DNA from: Prototheca cutis
Taxonomy: Eukaryota; Chlorophyta; Trebouxiophyceae; Chlorellales; Chlorellaceae
Length of the DNA: 64,000 nucleotides
NCBI GenBank assembly: GCA_002897115.2
Contig: BCIH01000001.1
Span: forward strand, 1,350,871-1,414,870
Reading direction: 5' to 3'
Shown here piece by piece: positions 10,780-20,495 of this stretch (positions are counted from its first letter, which is position 1; every line of letters begins with the position of its first letter). Position numbers and translations under genes: made by a program. The notes beneath the pieces were generated by a model. It was given only the letters and a program-made list of their open reading frames with translations, searched no databases and was not told the origin of the DNA.

Positions 10780-13380
10780 GAGGGAGGGTGCCCTGGATTT
10801 GAACCATGTCGCGCCCTCGGAGGCCCAGGAGCTCGTGTCCCGCGTCGCCGAGCTGGAGTCCAAGGTGAGATGGGCTCCGATGGGCCAGAGTCCAATCGGG
10901 ACGTGCGCCGGCCTCATAGAGTGGGCGGCTGGACGGCGCAGTCCAAGTCCCGCGCAGGGGGCCGGCGCACCTGGAGGTGCATGGCGTCCCAGGCTGCCTG
11001 GGTGACATCTGATCCCTTTTGCCTGATCCTGCAGGTGCTTGACTACCAACAGCAGTATGAGAGCCTGTATGCCGAGTATGAAAATGCGCGGCAGTTTTAC
11101 CAGGTAGGTGACGTGTTTGTGTTTGGGGGGGGGTCGGTGTGTGCGCCCAGCCCAGCCAGTGCAGTGGCCGGGGTCGCAGCTGAACCACCTCCTGCTGACT
11201 CGTACAACTCAATCAAACAGGGTCTGGAGGGGCACCTTGACCAGGCCCAGGCCGTTGCCATCAAAGAAAAGCGGCGCATGACGGCCGCAGCAGCAGAAAG
11301 CGCGGCGCGACTGGAGGCCCTCACTTCCCAGCTCGACCTCGAGCGCGCTGCCAGGTGCAGTTAGGTTGATAGTCGTGGACGGGGGCTGCTCCACTGCAGC
11401 CGGCGGGCCTGTCTCCCTCAAGTTTTTTCCAACACTCCCCCCTCCCATATACACACAAAATATGCAGGAATGCGGCCGAGGGATCGGTGGCGGAGCTGGA
11501 AAGGAAGCTCGCCGCAGCGGAGCACGAGCTGCAGGCCGCCAAAGATGACAATGCCGCGGCAGCCGAGGCAGCCAAAGCCGCGGCGGCCAAAGCAAAGACT
11601 GAGCTGGACATTTCTCGGGCCCAAGCAGCAGCGCTGCAAGAGCAACTCTCGCAGGCACGCACTGAAGCCCAGAGCGCGGAGGAGAGGGCCGAAACAGCAG
11701 CTGCTGAGTGCGGATGGATGGATGCTTTGATTTGGTTTCCTTGTTTTGTGTGGGTTTTGCCCGCGGCAGGGAACGGTGAGGCTTTGAACTGAGGGCTGGC
11801 CTTGTCTCGATTGCCATACAATGACGGTCATTTGCTGGGGGGGTGGGGGAATTGCATCATGCAGTCACTCCCCATCCATATGCACACAAATACCCAGTGC
11901 TGCGGCTGTGAAGGCTTCTGCTGCGGAACGCGAGGCGGCAAGTTCTGCGCNGGCCGAGGAGCGCGTGGCAGAAGCGCAGCAGGCGCTCCGTGCCGCGGCG
12001 GATGCGGTGGAGGACGCAGAGCGCAAGGCAGCAGCTGCAGCCGAAGACCGCACGGCGGCCGAAGCTGCACGGGCGGACGCTGAGCGTGCGGGCGCGGAAG
12101 TCGCCGCCGAGAGGGAGCAATTGACTGTCGATCAGGAGATATTGAAGACCGGCCGCGAGCAATTGATTTCCGATCGTGAGCAATTGAACAAGGATCGTGA
12201 ACAATTGAACAAGGATCGTGAGCAGTCGAACGCGGAGCGCCAAGCACTCGAGGCATCGACAGCTGCTGTAGAAAAAGACCGCAGCGCACTGGAGACTGCA
12301 CGCGCTGAAGCAGACGGCCGTCGAGAAATCCTGGAGGCTGATTCTCGGGCGCTGGACTGGCGGCGCGCTGAGTCCGAAGCCCGAGCCGCCGAACTGGACG
12401 CGCGTGCTGCCGAACTGGATGCCAGCGAAGCAGTGCTGAGTCAGCGTGCAGAGGAGCTGGCAACGCTGGCGGCCGAGCTGGGTCGCCGAGCGGCGGGCCT
12501 GGACGATCGCCAGCGTGAGCTGGCGATCAAGGCAGATGCCCTGCAGGAGGAGGAGAGCCGGATTGCTGGGCTCGCCGCCGAGAGCCTGGAACGCGCCAAG
12601 GTGCTTGAAGATGGTGCGGCGCTGGCTGAAAGAAACCTCGCGGTTGTTGATGACACAGCAGATGTCAATCCCGGAACAGACCGGGAGCCCGAGCTTGAGT
12701 TTGTGGACGCCCTGGAGGAGCTGCCCTCTGCCAGCGAGACAGAGTCCATGCAGGCAGAGCCCGCAGGAAGGAAGCGAGGCCGTGGTGGGGCTGCGGGGCG
12801 GGCGGGGGCGCGCACCACGCGCCGCAAGACGGACGCCGGCAAGGCTGTCGAGGACGATGCCGCAGCTGTCGTAGAAGTACCTACCGACCAGCCGATCGCT
12901 GCTGTCCTGGGGGACAAAGTTCTCGAGGACGCTGCGGAAGCTGCCACTGCAGCAGACAAGGATATTCCCAAGCCCAACGATGCAGTCTCCCCGGCGAAGC
13001 CCAAGCGTGGCAGCAGGGCCCGGGGGCCTTCTGCTGCGGCGTCCCCGGCCAAGCCCGCCGCATCGACCGTGTCGAGGAGGAGCACGAGGGGGGCCAAAGC
13101 CGCTGGTGTTGANCCCCCCGCAGGCCAAGATGCCACGANAGCGTCGCCGCGACCACGGCGTGGGGCTGCTGCCAAGCCCGCAGCGTCGACGGCGTCGCGG
13201 CGGCAGGCTGAAGCCGAGCAGCCCGAGCCGAGCGTCAGCCGCCGCAGCANGCGTCTGACCGCGGCCGCGCGGCCCACCCGGAGCTCTGCCCGCACGACGG
13301 CGCCGAGGGAGCCCGCTGGGGAGCCAGAGGTGACCCACAGCCCCACGAGATCAACACGGTCCCGAGCCCGGCGGGCATAG
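10780..13380 (+). CDS. long coiled-coil protein with basic SPxK/SRRS tail
   Basis: Exons 10780-10864, 11035-11103, 11221-11354, 11468-11707 and 11898-13380 are phase-consistent; a short first exon upstream was not found. Residues are overwhelmingly Ala/Glu/Arg/Lys/Gln in heptads, so most of the protein is one coiled coil. A 10-residue unit (EQLNKDREQL) is duplicated around 12180-12225. An acidic stretch near 12690-12760 precedes a Lys/Arg/Pro/Ala/Ser-rich tail with SPAKPKRGSRARG and several SRRS-like motifs, resembling histone H1 or AT-hook tails. This suggests a nuclear or chromatin-associated scaffold, by inference only. No named family was recognised. Isolated n bases lie in the tail. Confidence 0.75.
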
Positions 13381-13847
13381 AGTTGTCGATGATTGTTTGG
13401 AAACTATGCCCTCATAGCGGCCCTGGATGTGCCCGTTGTGCATGGTGCGACGTGGGTACTCGTTGGTGATTGCTGTCGCCGGAAACAAGAGCGTGAGAGC
13501 GGGAGTGAAACTGGTGATTGCATGGAATTGAGGACGGAATTCCTCTGTGACAAGGTGGTCGAGTAGAATGGCGGTCGTATGCGCGGGCAGGTGGTCCTAT
13601 CAGATGGTCTTAGGCGGCTGACAGTGCCCGACGGCTGGAAGTCCCCCCCCCCCCCCCCCCCCATCGGTCACTTTGTTGAATGCATGCATGCATGGACATG
13701 ACAAATACACACTCATGTGGTCGAAGAAAAGCACAAAAAAGGACATTTCATGAAATTGTTCTATATAATTGCCAAAAATATAGCTGTTGCCGACGGCTTT
13801 GAGCTGCTGTTGCCCACGCGCAGGGAGGGTCTCGTGCCTCCCGCTCC
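13381..13847. other. intergenic with C20 homopolymer
   Basis: It holds a run of 20 C at 13643-13662 and a short ATGC repeat near 13680. No gene was seen. Confidence 0.5.
13643..13662 (+). repeat. C20 homopolymer
   Basis: Twenty consecutive C in the spacer between the coiled-coil gene and CDC123. Confidence 0.85.
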
Positions 13848-15643
13848 ATGACGGTACCGCTCATGAGCCAGGCCGCAGAACTGCTGGCCTGTGCGGTGCC
13901 TAACTGGCACCCGGCATTTTCCTCCCTAACACACGAGACACGCATCGTGCGTATCCCGGACGAACTCGTGGAATGGATCGTCGGTGACAACCTCAGCGTG
14001 CCTGGCGACAGCGCGGCCGTGAGTGTAGTGGGTGCAGTCATGTTTTGGGGGTTGCCAAGGGGGTTTGCCGGTATGGGGGAGATGGCGTGATGCCAGCAGG
14101 ATCCATACATTCTGCCATATTGCAGCACCTGCATATCAACATTATGCTGGCCCAAATGTGAACCTAATCATTAAAAACCCCCCCCCCCCCTTCAACACAC
14201 ACACAACATCGATGACGCAGTTTTCCANGCCAACCGGACCGGTTGCTGGCGACCCCGATGATGAGGCATGGGCAGGCAACAGCAGTGAAAGCGACGAGTC
14301 TGACGCCGCCCCACCACTGCCGGCACCGGGCTGCCTGGCAGAGGTGCAAGCAAGCATTGACGAGGCCATTCGGGAGCTGGGGGGCCGAGTGCACCCAAAG
14401 CTGACCTGGAGTTGTCCAAAGGACGCAGTGTTCCTGTCTCCCACGAACACCCTCGCCTGTACCAATGCCGACGAGGTGTTCCTCCTGCTCCGGGCCTCGG
14501 ACCGGGTTGCCCACGACATCTGTGCCGCCCTTCCTGGCGGGGTGGGTGAAGGCGACCGGTCAGCGGCGACAACAACAGCGCAGCCAGCGCCAGTACCGCA
14601 CGCAGTCGTGCTGCGTCGGTGGCACGATCTCAAGCCTGGCCGCGAGTTTCGGGCATTTGTCATCCATGGAACCTTGGCTGGTGCGTCCATGCGGGTGGGG
14701 GCGGAGGACTGTTACTTGACAGCCTGCCGGGGTTGGAGGAGGCGTCCGCATGCCATGATGGGCCCCCTGCAGCACGCGTGAATGAATCCTTTCGCACCCT
14801 GCATGGTGCCAGACTTTGCAAAACACGCGTTGCACGGCCCTTTCCCCACTAAACACAGGGGTGAGCCAGCGGGACTTGACCCAGCAGTTTGCCGAGCTGC
14901 AGGAACCTGAGGCCCGTGCCCGGCTGCTGGGCCTGGTCGAGGCCTTTTTCCGTGCACATCTCCGGGGACGATTCCCGCTGCCCACCTATGCCTTTGACGT
15001 CTATGTCACGGGAACGGGCNGCGTCAAGCTCCTGGACTTTAACCCACAAGGCGATACGACTGCAGGGCTGCTGTACGACTGGGCAGAATTGCTGGGGCCC
15101 AGGAGTTGTTCAGCAGTGGTGGCATGCACGGATGATGCTCAAGTGCAGCGGTCGGCGCTTGAAGAGAAGGATGCGGTGCAGTCTACGTCTGCAGAACATC
15201 CAGTGCCGACGGTGGCACAAGAGCAGCGGCCGGAGCAAAGCCTGGGAGCTCTGCGGGATACACCAGCTGAAGGCACTGGACAAGCGACAAGCGCTGACAG
15301 TGCAAGCATTGATCATGCACCCGTCGACTCTGCGTACCAGGAGCTGCTCAAGGCTGCGCAGCGGGCATCGTTGGAGGAAGAAGAAAGCGCCAGCTGCAGC
15401 CGCGCATGCACCACTTCCACATCCACCAATCCGGCCCTTCCTGGCTCGGGGCCATCGCTGCCACTGGAACTGCGGGTGGTGCAGGGCGGCGCAGTGCTGC
15501 GGCCAAACCTGGTCGCCTATGGTGTGCCGTTTGATTTCGTGGACACGTCCGAGGGGAGTGCGCTGAGTCAGCTCATAAGCCAAGCCGGCGGCGCCGGCGG
15601 GCTCTGGGCTGGACTGGAGAAACAGGCGCAGGAGCGGCAATGA
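13848..15643 (+). CDS. CDC123: CDC123 family eIF2 assembly factor
   Basis: Exons 13848-14018, 14221-14680 and 14859-15643 keep one frame. CDC123 is a cytosolic ATP-grasp-like chaperone that joins the gamma and alpha subunits of eIF2. Visible conserved features are the LGGRVHPKLTWSCPKDA block, NADEVFLLLRASD, the RRWHDLKPGREFRAFVIHG strand, GVSQRDLTQQFAEL, TYAFDVYVTG and the nucleotide-site DFNPQGDTTAGLLYDWAEL. The GVSQR motif is rebuilt exactly by the last splice. The C-terminal ~180 residues are longer than usual and carry low-complexity insertions before a final conserved-looking stretch (VAYGVPFDFVDTS). A second Met at codon six is an alternative start. Intron 1 has a C13 tract. Confidence 0.9.
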
Positions 15644-16344
15644 GTTTGTTTTCATATGCCTCACGAGGCTAGGGAAGCTACAAAGTGCTGCTTCTTCTCT
15701 GACCTGTGGGTGCGGACTAGGCCAGTAGAGTGCGGGGCCCGGCTCCCGAGGAGCCGCCGGGTTCGGCCGCCCGGTTCGAAAGTGCTTGGCCCGGCCGAGG
15801 TGGAGGTGGAGGTGATGAAGGTGAAGGTGAGGGGGAATTCAGCACAATATTCGACAATCCCCTCCGGTGCACCACCCGTGCAGCACCCCTCGTGTGCGAC
15901 TGCACGATGATGTTTATTCCGCACCAAAAGTCTAGTCTCAGAACAGGGCGGGCCCAGGAAGGAGTGCGTTCGTGGGCAATCGCCCTTCAACGTTCGGGGG
16001 CTGCGCAGCTGTGGAGGACGGGGCCACCAAACCGCGCGTGCAGGCCCTTGAAGCGCCTGTTAACTCCAGAAATCAAGATAATGAAAGGGTTGAGGGTGCA
16101 GATGGGAGTTGCGATTATGTCGGTTTCCCGTTTGGCGGCCCTTGGCATTCTTCAAACGCGCCGCCAGCAAGCGCGGTCGGGATTGGCAAGGGCCGGGCCA
16201 GACACTGGTTGGACCCCAGGGCAGGTGCTGTTTGGGCTGATTCCACAAGAAAATCTCGTCTTACACCTCCATATCATGATTCAATTGTCCACTATTTTGT
16301 CGAATCAAGGGGAGTACTGTGCAGACAAAGACAGGTCAACCTAT
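15644..16344. other. intergenic, no clear gene
   Basis: A long plus frame spans 15730-16500 but shows no motif, and its composition looks like ordinary GC-rich spacer. Nothing else can be supported. Confidence 0.4.
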
Positions 16345-16656
16345 CTAGGGATCAGGTTCAAGTTCAGCAACAGGCGATGTCGTGGCCACCGTTTTCTGGG
16401 CCTCAGCAGCTGCATCTGGTTTCGCTGTGGTCCTCCGCTTGTACTTCTGGTGGCTGCGTTCCCGCCACCCGATCTTCCGCTTCTTGGATCCAGAGCCTGA
16501 GTTGAGAGGAATTTCAGCCCAGAGCCCTTCTTCTTCCAGTTCTGCCGCCCACTTGTCGACGGGTTCCGGGGAGCGGGTGCTTAGCATTTCTCGAGTGAAT
16601 GGAAGAAGGTCATCCTTCAGTGTGCCTGGGTGCTTCAGCATAAAACGCTGCACCAT
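16345..16656 (-). CDS. possible terminal exon of an unknown gene
   Basis: The frame reads MVQRFMLKHPGTLKDDLL, then a helical acidic segment (DKWAAELEEEGLWAEIPL), then a basic stretch (SKKRKIGWRERSHQKYKRR), and ends at a stop. The frame stays open upstream through DFVINGM to a pyrimidine-rich stretch ending ag near 16680, which could be an acceptor. The mix of features looks coding, but no upstream exon was found and no family was recognised. It may be a relic gene in the same gene-poor block as the nearby zinc-ribbon remnant. Confidence 0.3.
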   Translation of the reverse strand: MVQRFMLKHPGTLKDDLLPFTREMLSTRSPEPVDKWAAELEEEGLWAEIPLNSGSGSKKRKIGWRERSHQKYKRRTTAKPDAAAEAQKTVATTSPVAELEPDP

Positions 16657-17325
16657 GCCGTTGATGACAAAGTCTTTCAGGGGTGGCGAGGGGGAGGGGT
16701 TGAAGGTCCAGCATCCTCCTCACTGTGGGTTTCCCACTCAGGGTCAGCAAGACCAGCTGGCTGTCCACAGCAGTGTGCTGAGATCTGGCAGCATGGGTGT
16801 CTCGTGATGAATCCTGCTCGGCATGACGGGGATTGGGCCAGCACTGCCGCCTCCTGGCTCGAATTGGGCCAGTCGTCCACGTGCTGGGCGTCATCGGCGG
16901 GCTGAGGAGTTGTGGTGGCTGGTGCCGGTTGATGTCCGCAGTCAAAAAACGCCTTCTAATCCTCCTACATTGAAGCCGGACCACGGGAATGGATAGTGCA
17001 GCCACTGCATCTGCCTGGTCGATGCGCCAGCTGTTGCAGGGCCCCGGACAGCCCCCCAGTCGGCACCGGGCTGCCCCGCACGACGCATTGCTGCCACGTG
17101 AGCACGACCTCGAAGGGAGGGCTGCACCAGTGGCTGTCCTGGGACGTGCACACCAGGGGCGGCGTCGAGGTGGCCGAGCATGCGCAAGAGGCACGCCTTC
17201 GAGATGCGGCGGGGGTGGGAAGAGAAGACATCCACCCAGGTGCTACGCCAGCATCAAGCGCAGCAGGTGCTCCAGGCCAGGACGAGGCCGGTGGACGTGA
17301 TGCCCCGCGGTTGACAGTGGCCCCC
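16657..17325. other. gene-poor block upstream of zinc-ribbon remnant
   Basis: I searched all frames for RuvC-like DED blocks that would complete the remnant downstream and found none that was convincing. One plus frame near 17090-17130 reads HVSTTSKGG, faintly like the Thr-Ser-Lys before the TnpB zinc ribbon, but it lacks the expected Cys pair. Confidence 0.3.
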
Positions 17326-17551
17326 ATCCAGCACTGCACACAATCCAAACGACAACACCGCCCGGAACAAGTCCGCCATCCTCAAATGCCAGAGGTGTGG
17401 CGTGGTGTGGAACCGCGACGTCGACGCCGTGCGGAACATCCGCCACCTGGGGGAGAGACTGGTCCTGACCGGCAAAAGACCGCCGCCTTTTGATCGCAAA
17501 ACCAAGCTCCCCCCCTGCACGTCCGGCTCCCGGGCGCTCCACCTGATATGA
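17326..17551 (+). pseudogene. Fanzor/TnpB-like C-terminal zinc-ribbon remnant A
   Basis: From about 17331 an open frame with no start codon reads KCQRCGVVWNRDVDAVRNI, then LVLTGKRPPPFDRK, to a stop at 17549-17551. CxxCG followed by WNRD and AxxN is the C-terminal half of the zinc ribbon plus the last catalytic Asp region of TnpB/Fanzor RNA-guided nucleases (IS605 OrfB-type). The first Cys pair and RuvC blocks I-III are not visible upstream, and an in-frame TGA stands just before, although a splice after ttgacag could bypass it. I read it as a decayed or intron-split element fragment. No flanking repeats or target site duplication were recognised. Confidence 0.55.
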
Positions 17552-18211
17552 TTTGATCATCAGGATTTGCCGCAGGCCCTGTGCCGCGGATCAGCACCAT
17601 TGAACGCGTGCTGTGAGGCCAGTTTGTTTTTGGGTAACCCTCGCGGATCTCTTGTGGGGTGCGCCCCAGTTTGTCGGGAATCGTACCCACCCGATCAGGA
17701 GCATCCAGGGCTTCCTCTGTAGCGCCGTGTCGCACGGTGCATGTCGCCTTCAGAATGAGTTTTTTCCTCGCTAAAGGCATAGAATTTGTGTGAACAGGCG
17801 TTGCGACACTCTGCGTTCTGATCTGCCGTTCGAATGCCCAGCCCGCATTGGGAGGCAAAGATCCTTTTAGGTTTCTGGCCTGATGCACGGTGGACGTGCC
17901 CCAGATCTTAGGGTATCTTTATATACCAGGCATTAGAATAACAGGTGAACAGTATGAGGGCTCCTCGTCAAAGGCGGTGGTGTCGAGCGGGCGCTGCATG
18001 GGAAGAACACGTGTCTGGCTCTGCACCAGGAGCCCCATCCCGACTGCGCCGCCTGTGGCTCCATCCGTCCCAGCCCATGCCACATTGCAGNNAGTAACGT
18101 TATACCAGGCACTTGTGTGACTAAAACAATTCCCTTCCTGCGGCCAGCCTGCTCTCGGCCGCCGAACCAGGTTGAACGGAGCAGGGGCTTGTGAACTCCC
18201 ACCCTNGGGCC
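17552..18211. other. intergenic upstream of channel gene
   Basis: No gene was seen. The stretch includes the presumed promoter of the channel gene. Confidence 0.4.
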
Positions 18212-20459
18212 ATGGATGGCTCTGGGGGGGGCTCCTTCTCAGAGGATGAAACAGGATTTTCAGAACTGGAAGGTAGATCCTTTGGTAATGCATATGGAGT
18301 GGAAGATGTGGTTTCTGTATGGAATAGAATCAATCGTGGGGATTGCAATTGGAACCTGGCGCTGTGTAGGGTTGCAATTTGACAGCAAGGTAGGGATGCC
18401 GCCGTGATCGAAGCTGCTGTAATGTTCTTGTTCATCATCGGTTCTCCAGATGATCTACACAGAGCACATCCAGCACAGTCTCCCCGCACCAGCGCCACTG
18501 CAGATGACGCCCCGTTGCGGCGNTTTGTCACCAGGAGCAGGAGCATTGGACGGGAGGAGTTTGAACGACTGATCCGGCATCCAGATCTCTTTGCGATTCA
18601 CAGTCCTGCCNATGCCAGCGTTTCCCCCCGGATCTCTCCCCCCGGGGAGGGTACCTTTATGTCCGTCAAAGAACCTCTCTTGCCGCGACANCGGTCAACC
18701 AGGTTTCGGGAAGCCCCGGACAGGCCACGCTCCGTGCTAGGCTTGCCTGTCCTGCGGCCAGACAGTACCTTTTACCGGTGCTGGAGCGCGCTGATTCTGT
18801 TCCTGGACCTCACGTACTCGGCGCTCGTGGTGCGCGGTTGAAGATGATGTGTGCTCNTTGGATTATACGATTTTGAATCAGAAGGGTCTACGCAAGCGCC
18901 TCATGGAACCTCGCCCCTGCTAGTGCGTACCCCTGGCCATCGTGCAGGTCCCCATCAGCATCGGCATGCTGACATCTTTTTCACAATGGAACTGGACGAC
19001 GGTTCTAGATTATGGATGTGGTAAGTTGTTTGCCTTTTTTGGTGATTGTCAGTGCTGGGCTTGCTGTTGGCACACCCAATGCTGCCAAGGAGTTTGCTGT
19101 TGTTCAACCGCCCAGGTGCACACAGGTACCCCCCTGTCCAAGAAAAATAAAATCTCTCAAAAAAAAATCCACCGAAAAACCCTGAAACACATGCAGGTTC
19201 CTTGTTTTTCACTGACATGCTCATCTCGTTCCATGTGGGCTACATCGCCGTGTACAACCTGAAGAAAGTGCTCGTCATGAATGGCCGGCTGGTGGCAAAG
19301 TATTACATGTATAATGTGAGCGGGTTTTCTTCGTGTATGGTGTGCAGGCCAACGTTTTCTTGCATTTGGGACACTCTGGAAGGCGCTGGTGACTACATGC
19401 ATTGTTGATCCAGCGACTGCGCCCAACGCCCGGGGCCAGGCACGACGCCAATGCATTTCCCAGCAATCCACACGCCAACTGTGCAGGACACGTTCCTCTT
19501 TGACTGCTTGTCCGTTGGGGCCTGGCTGATGCAGATCTCGCTGCTCATCCTGGTACATACCACGGCTCTGCGGTCTGAGTTTTATTTCTTCCTCATGGAG
19601 GCTATACGGTGGGTGGCTGTGTTTTAGGGGGAAGGGGGGCTTAGCTGGCGAGGTTCCGCTCGGGCGTTCAAGTGCCGGTCCTTGTTGGGTTTTCTAGGAG
19701 ATGGCCCGACCAAAACCTTGTGGGCTCCTGTCATTCACGAGAGCTCGTGCAGTACGTCTTAAATTCCAACCCTTGTCTCACACAGCCTGGTCCGCTTCCT
19801 CCGCGTGTTCAAGCTCATCCGGCGACTCCTTGTCAGCTCCATCTATGCACCGCTTAATGCCTCGTCCTGGATGAAGTGGTTCCGCAGTCCCACGCTGTCT
19901 TATGTCACCTACATCCTCTACGTCGTTGTCATCATGGTTAACGCCCTGGGATGCTTGCTGTGAGTACTGCTGGAGGACATGTGTGTTTTGGGGGAGCCTT
20001 GGGGGGAGGGGGAGCGGCCCTATAGAGAACAATTGTCAACGCTGATGTGAGAACAGGACAGAACCAGCCTAAGATCTGAGAGAATTATCGCCCAACTATC
20101 AAAATAACCCTTCAACAACCCCCACCCCTCCCACACACACCACACACACACACACACACACAGAAATCTGGTGGTAGCACTGGAGGGCTATGAAGACACC
20201 TGGGCCAACCACTACGAGCCATTTATCCGAGCATATGCCGCCGATGGCTCTTCAGCATTATCAGCGCCAGAGCTCCGCGATGACGTGTCCAAAGTCTGGC
20301 GCTACTTTGTGGGATGCTACTGGGCCCTTACAACGGTGAGTGGAGAAGCCAAGATGTGTTGTGTGTGTGTGTGTGTGGGGGGGGAAGGGGGGGGGGGGGT
20401 CGGACCGGGCGAGATTCTCATGCAAGACCTGCATACCCGCAAGGATGCGGTCGTGCAGG

Positions 20460-20495
<36 letters not shown>

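Noticed and set aside
10240..11364. Long plus frame upstream of the coiled-coil gene
   Set aside because: It reads through acceptor and donor sites that make consistent exons; the first 500 bp show no conserved feature.
15730..16500. 256-codon plus frame in the 15.6-16.5 kb spacer
   Set aside because: No motif, no splice partner, composition like surrounding spacer.
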